Shown here: positions 20,188-28,769 of the stretch, in pieces
How positions within the stretch are numbered: position 1 is the first letter of the stretch
How the letters are laid out: every line of letters starts with the position of its first letter
From: Mycetocola miduiensis
GTDB taxonomy: Bacteria; Actinomycetota; Actinomycetes; Actinomycetales; Microbacteriaceae
Assembly (NCBI RefSeq): GCF_900115155.1
Contig: NZ_FOVM01000005.1
Span: 62,001 to 126,000, forward strand
Length of the DNA stretch: 64,000 nucleotides
Reading direction: 5' to 3'
Translations under genes and position numbers: made by a program
The notes under the pieces: model-generated
Database searches by the model: none
Seen by the model: the letters and a program-made list of their open reading frames with translations, nothing else
What the model was told of the DNA's origin: nothing

Positions 20188-20798
20188 ACCCCGAACGGGC
20201 TCAGCGCCGCGTCGAAACCGAACGGGTCGCGAACGGCGGTCGACCGCTCCGAGGCGATCACCAGCGGCACCAGTTCACCGGCGGCACGGTCGATCCGGTC
20301 GGGCAGGGTCTTCACCTTGTCTGCGCCACTCCCCCAGTCTTCGGATGCCGCAAAGACGCCGGTCGGGACGACCACGGCGTGCAGGTAGGTGAACATCGGC
20401 CGGATCGCGTAGTCGAGCGCGAGCGAGTGGCGGGCGGTCCCGGCGGTTGCGCCGATCAGGACAGGCATGTCGGTGAGCGCCCGGTTGTCGATCACGTCGA
20501 AGAACGACTTGAAAAGTCCGCTGTAGCTCGTCGTGAAGATCGGCGTGACGGCGATGAGGCCGTCGGCGGTGGTGACCGCGTCGATGACGCCCTCGAGCTT
20601 CGGGCTGGCGAACCCGGTCAGCATGTTGTTCATGATGTCCTGGGCGACGTCGCGGAGCTCAACTCTCGTCACGTCGACCTCGTGGCTCTGCTCTTCCAGC
20701 CGGGCCACCGTGGCAGCGGCGAGCCGGTCGCCCAGCATACGGGTGGACGACGGCTGGCTGAGTCCGGCCGAGATCATGGCAAGTTTACGTACAGTCAT
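20178..20798 (-). CDS. NAD(P)H-dependent FMN reductase (CE1759-like)
   Basis: 206 residues with a flavodoxin-like fold: N-terminal MTVRKLAMISAGLSQPSSTRML phosphate loop region and the VTPIFTTSYSGLFKSFFDVI segment that packs on the flavin. It would supply reduced FMN to the luciferase-like monooxygenase encoded just upstream on the same strand; start and stop of the two genes overlap by one base (TAATG), as in the known CE1758/CE1759 pairs. The C-terminus ends in a dispersed repeat and may have been altered by it. Confidence 0.85.
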   Translation of the reverse strand: MTVRKLAMISAGLSQPSSTRMLGDRLAAATVARLEEQSHEVDVTRVELRDVAQDIMNNMLTGFASPKLEGVIDAVTTADGLIAVTPIFTTSYSGLFKSFFDVIDNRALTDMPVLIGATAGTARHSLALDYAIRPMFTYLHAVVVPTGVFAASEDWGSGADKVKTLPDRIDRAAGELVPLVIASERSTAVRDPFGFDAALSPFGVGS

Positions 20799-21934
20799 TA
20801 CTTCACCTCGACAGAGTAGGTGGCGCCGGAAACTCCGGAGAGTGCGGCGTCCTGGGTGGTGGCTTCGGCGACTGCCTTGAGTGCGTCGTGGGTGGGGCCA
20901 TCCGGAACATCCGCCGGGCGGTTCTTGGCGAACTCGCGGCGAAGCACAGGGACGACCTCCTCACCGAGCAGGTCGAGCTGCTCGAGGACGGTCTTGAGTG
21001 GCAGACCGGCGTGGTCCATGAGCCACAGCTGGCGCTGGTAGTCGCCGACGTAGTCCCGGTAGCCGAGCGTGTTGTCGACGACCTGCTGGGGGCTGCCGAC
21101 GGTGAGCGGTGTCTGCGAGGTGAAGTCCTCCAGGCTCGGACCGTGGCCGTACACAGGCGCGTTGTCGAAGTACGGGCGGAATTCGCGGACGGCATCCTGC
21201 GAGTTCTTGCGCATGAACGCCTGGCCGCCGAGTCCCACGATGGCTTGGTCGGCGCGACCGTGACCGTAGTGCTCGAAGCGCTGGCGGTAGAATCCGACCA
21301 TCTTCGCCGTGTGGGATGCAGGCCAGAAGATGTGGTTGGAGAAGAACCCGTCACCGTAGTAAGCCGCCTGTTCGGCGATTTCGGGGCTGCGGATCGAGCC
21401 GTGCCAGACGAACGGCGGCACGTCGTCGAGGGGGCGAGGGGTCGAGGTGAATCCCTGCAGAGGCGTGCGGAACTGGCCTTCCCAGTCGACGACGTCTTCG
21501 CGCCACAGCTTGCGGAGCAGCGCGTACTTCTCCAGCGCCAGCGGGATGCCCTGGCGGATGTCCTCACCGAACCACGGGTAGACGGGGCCAGTGTTGCCTC
21601 GGCCGAGGGTGAGGTCCATGCGGCCACCTGAGAGGTGCTGCAGCATCGCGTATTCTTCTGCGATCCGCACCGGGTCGTTCGTGGTGATGAGCGTGGTCGC
21701 TGTCGAGAGGATGATCTTCTCGGTCTTGGCGGCGAGGTAGCTATTGATCGCAACCGGGCTGGAAGGGAAGAACGGCGGGTTGTGGTGTTCACCCATGGCG
21801 AAGACATCAAGCCCGACGGCCTCAGCGTGCTGCGCGATGGTGAGGATGTCCTGAAGACGCGACGCGTCGGTGGGAGTGTGACCGGTGGTCGGGTCGGTGG
21901 TGATGTCGCCGACGCTGAAGATTCCGAACTGCAT
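20798..21934 (-). CDS. Luciferase-like (LLM) flavin-dependent monooxygenase (CE1758-like)
   Basis: About 378 residues, TIM-barrel bacterial-luciferase fold: MQFGIFSVGDITTDPTTG start, GLDVFAMGEHHNPPF and RMDLTLGRGNTGPVYPWF segments typical of the family. It uses reduced flavin and O2 on an unknown substrate, with the reductase encoded downstream. ATG at 21934 has GGAAGG six bases upstream; the open frame extends to 22093 but without family similarity. A pair of overlapping palindromes lies 26-50 bases before the start. Confidence 0.88.
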   Translation of the reverse strand: MQFGIFSVGDITTDPTTGHTPTDASRLQDILTIAQHAEAVGLDVFAMGEHHNPPFFPSSPVAINSYLAAKTEKIILSTATTLITTNDPVRIAEEYAMLQHLSGGRMDLTLGRGNTGPVYPWFGEDIRQGIPLALEKYALLRKLWREDVVDWEGQFRTPLQGFTSTPRPLDDVPPFVWHGSIRSPEIAEQAAYYGDGFFSNHIFWPASHTAKMVGFYRQRFEHYGHGRADQAIVGLGGQAFMRKNSQDAVREFRPYFDNAPVYGHGPSLEDFTSQTPLTVGSPQQVVDNTLGYRDYVGDYQRQLWLMDHAGLPLKTVLEQLDLLGEEVVPVLRREFAKNRPADVPDGPTHDALKAVAEATTQDAALSGVSGATYSVEVK

Positions 21935-21959
21935 GATGACCTTCCAGCAGAAGATTTCG

Positions 21960-21984
21960 ATCCATTCAGTTGAATGGATATCCA
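21960..21984. promoter_or_regulatory. Overlapping palindromes upstream of the LLM-flavin reductase operon
   Basis: ATCCATTCA-GT-TGAATGGAT (21960-21979) is a perfect 9-bp inverted repeat, and TGGATATCCA (21975-21984) a perfect 10-bp palindrome overlapping it. Position just before the start codon suggests an operator, possibly for a MarR- or PadR-type repressor not encoded in the window. Confidence 0.65.
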
Positions 21985-22077
21985 GTGTAACGGGGTGCCT
22001 CCCCGATCTATTCCGTCCGACGAAAAAGATTCTCGGAATAGGCTGGAGGAGCGAGCGATGCACAGTAGGGAGCACCG

Positions 22078-23235
22078 GTGAGCGCTGAACCACAGGAACA
22101 ACAGGCGGCGACGGCCCCGAAACCCCGGGTACCGTTCTGGGACAATGCGAGGTTCGCCTGCATCGTCCTCGTCGTCATGGGTCACGGCATCCAGCGGATT
22201 ACGTACGACTCGGATGCCGCCCTCGTCACGTACCTGTGGATCTACTCGTTCCACATGCCTGCGTTCGCGATCGTCAGCGGCTACTTCACGAAGAGCGGCC
22301 CGCCGAACATCCGCCAGATGAAGCGCGTGATCACCGACATTCTCCTGCCGTACATCATCATGGAATCGATCTGGACCCTCGTCCAGTTCCTGGTCGAAGG
22401 CAAGCAGGAGCTCAACCCGACACAACCCAGCTGGACGCTCTGGTTCCTCCTGGCACTCGGAATCTTCCGCCTCGTCCTGCCCTACCTGGCACTGCTGCGC
22501 TGGCCCCTCGCCTGGTCCCTGGTCATCTCGGTCGGGGTTGGCTACCTCGACAACGTGGACAGCACATTTTCGCTGTCGCGCGCGCTCGGCATCCTGCCCT
22601 TCTTCGTGCTCGGCTGGCAACTTCATCGCTGGAAGCTCATCGACCGGTGGCGGGTCGCGGAACGCCAGACCTGGCTGATCCGGAGCTGCGCCGTCGTCTT
22701 CATGCTGGCGTGGATTGCAGTGCTCGTAGCCTTCGTAGACCTGTGGCGCGCCATCAACCTGCAGCACTGGTTCTTCTACGACCAGTCATACTCCGGGCTC
22801 GGCGACGACCTGTGGTGGGCGGGTGCGGTCCGGCTGGGACTCATCGTCCTCGCGGTTCTGCTCAGCGCGGCCTTCTTCGTGCTGCTCCCGCGGCGGGAGA
22901 CCTGGATGACAACCCTCGGCCAGTACACGATGTATGTGTATCTGCTGCACAGTTTCGTTCTCTACCCGCTTCGTGAAAGCGGAGTTCTTCGCGGTGAGGA
23001 GTTCCCCGAGCTGTACCTCGTGGCGATGCTCATCTTCGCACTTGTCATCGTCATTGTGTTGTCCAGCGGGCCGGTGCGGAAGCTCTTTCGGCCGATCGTC
23101 GAACCCAAACCGAAGTGGATCTTCGCCGACCACAAGGATGCCCGTCCCGGTCCGTCACGGCGTGACCCGACCGGCGCGCAACGAGTGGTGCCCCCGGCGC
23201 GAACGCACCCGCCGGCTCCGCCGTCGCACCGTTGA
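22078..23235 (+). CDS. Acyltransferase 3 family membrane protein
   Basis: 385 residues with about ten hydrophobic helices. The N-terminal FWDNARFACIVLVVMGHGI with its conserved Arg-His arrangement and the YSFHMPAFAIVSGYF segment are typical of OafA/NodX-type integral membrane O-acyltransferases, closest in style to the fucose/fructose O-acetyltransferase group. The tail after the last helix is basic and proline-rich. GTG at 22078 follows AGGGAG. Likely modifies a cell-surface sugar; the target is unknown. Converges with a VanZ-family gene three bases after its stop. Confidence 0.82.
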   Translation: MSAEPQEQQAATAPKPRVPFWDNARFACIVLVVMGHGIQRITYDSDAALVTYLWIYSFHMPAFAIVSGYFTKSGPPNIRQMKRVITDILLPYIIMESIWTLVQFLVEGKQELNPTQPSWTLWFLLALGIFRLVLPYLALLRWPLAWSLVISVGVGYLDNVDSTFSLSRALGILPFFVLGWQLHRWKLIDRWRVAERQTWLIRSCAVVFMLAWIAVLVAFVDLWRAINLQHWFFYDQSYSGLGDDLWWAGAVRLGLIVLAVLLSAAFFVLLPRRETWMTTLGQYTMYVYLLHSFVLYPLRESGVLRGEEFPELYLVAMLIFALVIVIVLSSGPVRKLFRPIVEPKPKWIFADHKDARPGPSRRDPTGAQRVVPPARTHPPAPPSHR

Positions 23236-23238
23236 GGC

Positions 23239-23697
23239 TCAGCGGGTCGCGGCGACCGGGCGCCGAGCCTGCGCCAGGCGGAGAGCGCGGGCTTTCCGCG
23301 CCGTGAGAATAAGTCCGACGAGCACCCCGATCACCGCGCCGCAGGTGTTCGCCACGATGTCGCGCGGGTCGGAGACCCGGGTGGGCAGGAAGAGCTGTGC
23401 GGTCTCGATGGCGACGGTGATGCCGAAGCCGAGCAGCATGGCGAACCACCACAGCCTCCGGCCGAAAAGCAGGACGAGGAACAGGCCGATCGGAAGGAAC
23501 ATGCCGATGTTGGCCGTGAACTCGAGCCCGTTGTACGTGATCCACGAGGTGGCAGCGTGCCGGTCGAAGAAGGCAAGCAACCGGAAGACCATGCCGTTGG
23601 GGTCGTCGTCGAACGGTTGCGGCCCCAGGGTCACCCAGCCGACGAACGCCAGGTACGCGAGCGTGAAGAGCCCGAGTACCGGGTGACGATGAAGCAT
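23239..23697 (-). CDS. VanZ family membrane protein
   Basis: About 152 residues with four or five hydrophobic helices. The VanZ pattern is visible: a GLEFTANIGMFLPIG helix, then the AIETAQLFLPTRVSDPRDIVANTCGAVIG-type segment (split here into ETAQLFLP and RDIVANTCGAVIG). VanZ-like proteins are linked to low-level teicoplanin resistance and envelope biology; the mechanism is unknown. The ATG at 23697 avoids overlap with the permease gene, but in-frame starts at 23736 and 23748 exist, so the N-terminus is uncertain. Confidence 0.8.
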   Translation of the reverse strand: MLHRHPVLGLFTLAYLAFVGWVTLGPQPFDDDPNGMVFRLLAFFDRHAATSWITYNGLEFTANIGMFLPIGLFLVLLFGRRLWWFAMLLGFGITVAIETAQLFLPTRVSDPRDIVANTCGAVIGVLVGLILTARKARALRLAQARRPVAATR

Positions 23698-23701
23698 CCG
23701 C

Positions 23702-25207
23702 CTAGTCTGCAGTAACTTTCTGAGCGCGCGCCACATCGGCCTGTTCACGGCCGAGGACGGAGTGGTGACGTCCGTAAGCGAAGTAAATGATCAACCCGAT
23801 GGCCAGCCAGACCAGGAACCGCACCCAGGTCAGCGTTGTGAGGTTGAGCATCAGCCAGGTGCAGAGGACAGCGGAGAGGATCGGCAGGAACGGCGACAGG
23901 GGAACCCGGAACGCCCGCGGCAGATCCGGGCGCTTCTTCCGGAGCACGATGACGGCGATGCTGACGAGGACGAACGCGCTGAGGGTTCCGATGTTGATCA
24001 TCTCCTCGAGCACTCCCACGTCGGTCAGCCCGGCGAGCAGGGCGACGAGTGCGCCGGTGAGGATCTGTGTCCGGACCGGCGTGCGCCGTTTGTCACTCGT
24101 GACGCTGAGGGCGCGGGGCATCAAGCCGTCGCGGCTCATAGCGAACAGCACCCGGGCGAGTCCGAGCAGGAGGACCATGATGACCGTCGTCAGCCCCGCC
24201 AGGATGCCCACCGAGATGACCTGGGCGGCCCAGTCCGCGCCGACGGCGACGAACGCGGTGGCGAGGGAAGGATCCTCGGCTTCGGCGAGTGTGGTGTACG
24301 GAACCATGCCGGTCAGCACGAGGCTCACACCGATGTAGAGCACGGTCACGATGGCGAGACCACCGAAGATGCCGCGGGGCAGGTTCTTCTGCGGGTCCCG
24401 TACCTCTTCAGCGCTCGTTGCGACGACGTCGAAACCGATGAATGCGAAGAAGACGAGGGATGCGCCGGCCAGCAGTCCGAACACGCCGTACTGCGCGGGA
24501 GCGGCGCCGGTCATGAACGAGAACAGCGACTGGGCCCAGACATCGTCCGAGCCGCCCTCGGTAGGACGTGCCGCCGGGATGAACGGCGTGTAGTTCTCCA
24601 CTTTGATGAAGAATGCACCGACGACGATGACGAACAGGACGATGGCGACCTTGATGATCGTGAACACTGCGCCGACCCTCGCCGACAACTGGGTGCCGAG
24701 TACGAGCAGGGTGGTGAACACGGCGACGATGAGGAACGGTCCCCAGCTCACCTGCAGCCCGAGAAGGTTAATCGTGTCGGGGACGTCCCAATTCCAGAGT
24801 TCGAAGACGAGAGAGAGGTAAATACCCCAGTACTTGGCGATGACCGCCCCGGCCGTCAGCATCTCGAGGATGAGGTCCCAGCCGATGATCCAGGCCAGCA
24901 GTTCGCCGAGAGTGGCGTAGGTGAAGGTGTACGCGGACCCGGCGACAGGCACGGTCGACGCGAACTCCGCGTAACACATGATGGCGAGCGCACAGGTGAC
25001 AGCGGCGAGGAGGAAGGCGAGGCTGACTGAAGGCCCGGCGTAATCACCGGCCGCCCTCGCCCCGACCGAGAAGATACCGGCGCCCACAGCGACGGCGACA
25101 CCCATGATCATGAGGTCCCAGGTGCCAAGGGTCCGCTTCAGGCTGCGGTGTTCAAGGTGCGAATCGGCGAGGGACGCCTCAATGCTTTTCGTGCGCCACA
25201 GGCTCAT
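23702..25207 (-). CDS. APC family amino acid permease
   Basis: About 501 residues with 12 hydrophobic helices. The N-terminal LKRTLGTWDLMIMGVAVAVG, GAGIF motif (VGAGIFSVG) and the AFIGFDVVATSAEEVRDPQKNLP segment are those of the cationic-amino-acid/YfnA subgroup, proton-coupled uptake systems. The two adjacent ATGs at 25210 and 25207 follow GGGAGG; the second has the better spacing. Divergent from a GH13 gene. Substrate is probably a basic or neutral amino acid. Confidence 0.88.
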   Translation of the reverse strand: MSLWRTKSIEASLADSHLEHRSLKRTLGTWDLMIMGVAVAVGAGIFSVGARAAGDYAGPSVSLAFLLAAVTCALAIMCYAEFASTVPVAGSAYTFTYATLGELLAWIIGWDLILEMLTAGAVIAKYWGIYLSLVFELWNWDVPDTINLLGLQVSWGPFLIVAVFTTLLVLGTQLSARVGAVFTIIKVAIVLFVIVVGAFFIKVENYTPFIPAARPTEGGSDDVWAQSLFSFMTGAAPAQYGVFGLLAGASLVFFAFIGFDVVATSAEEVRDPQKNLPRGIFGGLAIVTVLYIGVSLVLTGMVPYTTLAEAEDPSLATAFVAVGADWAAQVISVGILAGLTTVIMVLLLGLARVLFAMSRDGLMPRALSVTSDKRRTPVRTQILTGALVALLAGLTDVGVLEEMINIGTLSAFVLVSIAVIVLRKKRPDLPRAFRVPLSPFLPILSAVLCTWLMLNLTTLTWVRFLVWLAIGLIIYFAYGRHHSVLGREQADVARAQKVTAD

Positions 25208-25308
25208 CATGGTCCTCCCGGTAACGTGACCCGAACAGGGCACGTACTGAGGATGCCAGACATCAACCCCCGCGTCGAGAACGCCACACTGATGAGAGGA
25301 TCGACTGC

Positions 25309-26994
25309 ATGACGGATGCGACGACGAAGGCAATCGAAGACGACCGGGCAGCAGCCCCCTGGTGGACGCGGGCGGTGGTGTACCAGGTGTACCCGCGGAG
25401 TTTCGCGGATTCCGACGGGGACGGGATCGGCGATCTGGCCGGCATCCGCTCGAAACTCGGTTACCTCGCCGACCTCGGTGTCGATGTGATCTGGCTATCG
25501 CCGGTCTACCCGTCGCCGCAGCACGACAACGGGTACGACATCCGGGACTACGAGGACATCGATCCGGTGTTCGGCAGCCTCGCCGACTTCGACGAGCTGG
25601 TCGCCGAGGCGCACGCGCGCGGCATCCGCATCGTCATGGACCTTGTCGTGAACCACACGAGCGATGAGCACGCCTGGTTCGCCGAATCACGGTCGTCGAC
25701 GAGCAACCCGAAGCGCGACTGGTATTGGTGGCGTGCACCGCGGGAGGACGGCAGCGCTCCGAACGACTGGACGAGCGCGTTCTCGGGCCCGGCTTGGACG
25801 CTCGACGAGACGACGGGCGAGTACTACCTGCACCTGTTCGCGAAGCAGCAGCCCGACCTCAACTGGGAGAACCCCGAGGTGCGGCAAGCGGTGTACGCGA
25901 TGATGCGACGGTGGCTCGACCGCGGGGTCGACGGGTTCCGGATGGATGTGATCAACCTCATCGCGAAGCGCACCGAGTTGATCGACGGGGAGGAGCGGGG
26001 GTCGGGCCTCGGCTTCACGATGGGCCCGCAGATCCACGACTTCCTGCAGGAGATGCATCGGGAGGTCTTCGCCGGCCGGGAGGGCGAGTACCTCACCGTC
26101 GGCGAGATGCCCGGCGTGAGCATTGAGGACGCTGTGCTGTTCACGGACCCGGCGCGTGCCGAGGTCGACATGGTGTTCCAGTTCGAACACGTGTCGCTGG
26201 ACTCGGGCAGCCACAAGTTCGACGCGATCCCGCTGGACTTCGTCGCCCTCAAGTCGAATCTGGCCCGCTGGCAGGCCGGGCTCGCCGAACGGGGCTGGAA
26301 CAGCCTGTACCTCAACAACCACGACCAGCCGCGGCTGGTGTCCCGCTTCGGGAACGACGCCGAGTACCGGGTCGAGTCGGCCACGCTGTGGGCGCTCGTG
26401 CTTCACCTGCACCGGGGGACGCCCTACATCTACCAGGGAGAGGAGATCGGCATGACCAACGTGCGGTTCGAGTCGATCGAGCACTACCGGGACATCGAGT
26501 CGCTCAACCACTACCGTGAGGCCGTCGAGCAGTTCGACCAGGCTCCGTCGAGCGTGCTCGCCGGAGTGCACGCGCGCGGACGGGACAACGCGCGTACCCC
26601 GATGCAGTGGGATGCGACCGAGCACGCCGGATTCACCACAGGAACCCCGTGGATCGCCGTGAATCCGAACTACCCCGAGCTGAACGCGGAGTCGGACCGG
26701 GCGTCCGGTATGAGTGTCTTCGACTTCTACCGCAAGCTCATCGCGCTCCGGCACGAGAACGACACCGTCGCGCTTGGTGCGTTCGAACTGCTCGCGCCGT
26801 CGCATCCGACGCTCTACGCTTTCACGCGCTCGCGCGGTTCAGAGGTCCTCGCCGTGGTCGCCAACGTGTCGGATCAACCGTTCGAGGGTGACCTCCCGGT
26901 CGACATCGCTGCGGCCGAGCTCCTCCTCGGCAACTACCCGGTCGAGGCAGACACTCCCCTGCGGCCGTGGGAGGCACGACTGTACCGGCTGTAA
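25309..26994 (+). CDS. GH13 alpha-glucosidase / oligo-1,6-glucosidase type
   Basis: 561 residues. The conserved GH13 regions are all present: region I LVVNHTSDEH, region II with the nucleophile Asp in GVDGFRMDVINLI, region III with the acid/base Glu in YLTVGEMPG, and region IV NNHDQPR. The N-terminus WWTRAVVYQVYPRSF and calcium-loop-like DSDGDGIGDLAGI are those of exo-acting alpha-glucosidases. Cytoplasmic (no signal peptide). It likely splits maltose, isomaltose or trehalulose-like sugars. No sugar transporter or regulator adjoins it. A hairpin follows the stop. Confidence 0.92.
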   Translation: MTDATTKAIEDDRAAAPWWTRAVVYQVYPRSFADSDGDGIGDLAGIRSKLGYLADLGVDVIWLSPVYPSPQHDNGYDIRDYEDIDPVFGSLADFDELVAEAHARGIRIVMDLVVNHTSDEHAWFAESRSSTSNPKRDWYWWRAPREDGSAPNDWTSAFSGPAWTLDETTGEYYLHLFAKQQPDLNWENPEVRQAVYAMMRRWLDRGVDGFRMDVINLIAKRTELIDGEERGSGLGFTMGPQIHDFLQEMHREVFAGREGEYLTVGEMPGVSIEDAVLFTDPARAEVDMVFQFEHVSLDSGSHKFDAIPLDFVALKSNLARWQAGLAERGWNSLYLNNHDQPRLVSRFGNDAEYRVESATLWALVLHLHRGTPYIYQGEEIGMTNVRFESIEHYRDIESLNHYREAVEQFDQAPSSVLAGVHARGRDNARTPMQWDATEHAGFTTGTPWIAVNPNYPELNAESDRASGMSVFDFYRKLIALRHENDTVALGAFELLAPSHPTLYAFTRSRGSEVLAVVANVSDQPFEGDLPVDIAAAELLLGNYPVEADTPLRPWEARLYRL

Positions 26995-27024
26995 TTGCCG
27001 CACCGCCAGCATCCGGGCACGAAA

Positions 27025-27058
27025 AACGGGCCGTCCACCTCGCGGTGAACGGCCCGTT
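27025..27058. terminator. Bidirectional terminator between the GH13 gene and rpsO
   Basis: A 15-bp stem with one mismatch (AACGGGCCGTCCACC with GGTGAACGGCCCGTT) and a four-base loop lies between two convergent genes. On the minus strand it is followed by GTTTTTC (27020s), a good T-tract for terminating rpsO; on the plus strand TCTTGT follows. Confidence 0.82.
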
Positions 27059-27091
27059 CTTGTGAGATTTATTTGATCTCGAGGACTGGAA

Positions 27092-27361
27092 TTAGCGACG
27101 CAGTCCGAGACGCTCGATGAGCGAGCGGTAACGGTTGATGTCGACATCAGCCAGGTAGCCAAGGAGGCGGCGACGCTGACCAACGAGCAGAAGCAGTCCA
27201 CGACGTGAGTGGTGGTCGTGCTTGTGCTCTTTGAGGTGCTCGGTGAGATCCTTGATCCGCTGGGTCATCACGGCGATCTGGACCTCTGGGGATCCGGTGT
27301 CACCGGGGTGAGTTGCGTATGCTTCGATGATCGCCTTCTTGGCTTCGCCTTCAAGTGCCAT
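27092..27361 (-). CDS. rpsO: 30S ribosomal protein S15
   Basis: 89 residues, full length. The family pattern [20 protein letters not shown] and the [20 protein letters not shown] core that contacts 16S rRNA helices are clear. Binds early in 30S assembly. Ends in a strong hairpin rather than continuing into pnp, so the usual rpsO-pnp linkage is broken here. Confidence 0.97.
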   Translation of the reverse strand: MALEGEAKKAIIEAYATHPGDTGSPEVQIAVMTQRIKDLTEHLKEHKHDHHSRRGLLLLVGQRRRLLGYLADVDINRYRSLIERLGLRR

Positions 27362-27544
27362 AGGTGAATCCCCTTTTCTCTCGCTGCGCGGTGCCCGTCA
27401 CAGGATGTGCAGGCTCTCTTTATCCGCGGCCGTTGGACGGCAACCTCAAGAGTTTAGCAGCTTTTACCGGCCCGGTCGGCGCTAGGGTGAACCCGTCCAG
27501 CAGCAACAACGGATGCCGTGAGGTCACCTTTTGAAAGGGATGCC

Positions 27545-28201
27545 ATGAGCCACCTTCTCCCCTCTCTCCTGCGGTCTTTGCCCAGCTTCCCGGACGACCT
27601 TCCGTCGTTCGCTGTGAGTGAGGCGCCTGAGGATCCGGTGAATCTCTTCGCCGACTGGCTCAGCCAGGCCGTCGGTGCCGGCGTGCTCGCCCCGCATGCC
27701 ATGACCCTGTCGACGAGCGGACCCGACGGAGTCGTCACCGCGCGGACCCTTGTCCTCAAGGACATCGACGAGCGGGGCTGGGTGTTCGCGTCCCGCGACG
27801 ACGGCGCCAAAGCGCGGGACCTCGGGGCGAACCCGTTTGCGGCTCTCACCTTCTTCTGGCCGGCGCTCGGGCGGCAGGTGCGGGTCACCGGCCCCGTCCG
27901 CAAGCTGCCAAGGGCGGACGGTGAGGCGGACTTCCTCTCCCGGCCGGAAGAGTCGCGGGCTGCGGCGTTCGTAGGGCACCAGAGTGAGCCACTCGGGTCA
28001 CTCGACGAGTTCGCCGCCGCGTACGTGGATTCCGTTGCGCGCCTCGCCACGAACCCGTCTCTCGTCGCCCGCTCCTGGAACACCTGGGCGGTCGCCGCCG
28101 ACAGTGTCGAGTTCTGGCAGGCGTCCCCGGACCGGGCTCACACCCGGCTGCGGTACCGGCTGCACGGACGGACCTGGGATCGTGGCCTGCTCTGGCCGTG
28201 A
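27545..28201 (+). CDS. Pyridoxamine 5'-phosphate oxidase family protein
   Basis: 218 residues with the FMN-binding split-barrel fold of PNPOx: MTLSTSGPDGVVTARTLVLKDI, FASRDDGAKARDL and FFWPALGRQVRVTG correspond to the PdxH FMN- and substrate-binding strands, and the C-terminus LRYRLHGRTWDRGLLWP resembles the PdxH dimer tail. The usual RLxP ending is altered to GLLWP, so it may be a PdxH-like protein with changed specificity rather than the true vitamin B6 oxidase. ATG at 27545 follows AAAGGG. Confidence 0.8.
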   Translation: MSHLLPSLLRSLPSFPDDLPSFAVSEAPEDPVNLFADWLSQAVGAGVLAPHAMTLSTSGPDGVVTARTLVLKDIDERGWVFASRDDGAKARDLGANPFAALTFFWPALGRQVRVTGPVRKLPRADGEADFLSRPEESRAAAFVGHQSEPLGSLDEFAAAYVDSVARLATNPSLVARSWNTWAVAADSVEFWQASPDRAHTRLRYRLHGRTWDRGLLWP

Positions 28202-28238
28202 CGCTCAACAGGATGATCGGCCACTCACGCACGCCCAG

Positions 28239-28260
28239 CAGGAGAAAGGTGCACCTTTCG
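28239..28260. repeat. Palindrome-containing element, shared with 33449-33469
   Basis: CAGGAGAAAGGT is followed by GCACCTTTCG, forming the perfect 16-bp palindrome GAAAGGTGCACCTTTC (28244-28259). The same 12 bases CAGGAGAAAGGT followed by CCGCTTTCG occur at 33449-33469, on the other side of the alcohol-dehydrogenase cluster. Confidence 0.6.
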
Positions 28261-28345
28261 AGGGCACCTGCTGGCGCTGACGGAGCCCGCGCGGCTGGCA
28301 TCCGTGATCGAGGAGTTGCTGGGCCCGCTCGGGATCCAGCGGTGA
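28253..28345 (+). pseudogene. C-terminal remnant of an alpha/beta-hydrolase
   Basis: In one frame the bases read RGHLLALTEPARLASVIEEL followed by LGPLGIQR and a stop. That is the usual last helix of alpha/beta-fold hydrolases, with the catalytic His in GHLL. No upstream part of such a gene is present; the preceding bases are the palindrome and the end of the PNPOx-type gene. I read it as a decayed fragment, left by deletion of the body of the gene. The rest of 28202-28465 shows nothing else coding. Confidence 0.5.
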
Positions 28346-28465
28346 CTGCCGCTCGTCGAATAGCGATGCAAGGAACGGGCGCCGAGTATCGAGACGGAGG
28401 AAACCTTCCCGAGCGACGCAACCCGTGCATACGATGGACGCCATTATAGAAATCTCGAGGACACC

Positions 28466-28666
28466 ATGGATACCCAAACCCCAGCACCGAACGCCGACGA
28501 CGGCCAGGCGTCGGAGGAGACGAAGCGCAAGTTCCGCGAAGCGCTCGACCGCAAGAAGCGACAGTCCCAGGGCAAAGGCACCGACCACCTCGATGGGAAC
28601 TCAGCGATCCACGCTACTCACGGACCTGTGTCGAACCAGAAGGAGTTCCGGCGAAAGAGCGGCTGA
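28466..28666 (+). CDS. DUF5302 family small protein
   Basis: 66 residues, hydrophilic, matching the actinobacterial DUF5302 pattern: ETKRKFREALDRKK in the first half and the conserved C-terminus GPVSNQKEFRRKSG. Function unknown; cytoplasmic and probably nucleic-acid or protein binding because of its charge, which is only a guess. GAGGAC lies just before the ATG. Confidence 0.75.
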   Translation: MDTQTPAPNADDGQASEETKRKFREALDRKKRQSQGKGTDHLDGNSAIHATHGPVSNQKEFRRKSG

Positions 28667-28769
28667 GGCCCGCCGGGCTGTCCCACAAAGTCGTGTTGGG
28701 CACGGATTTCCATCGATTCCCTGCTCCTGACTGCGGATCAGGAAAGAGACCCTTTGCTGCTGCTGTCCG

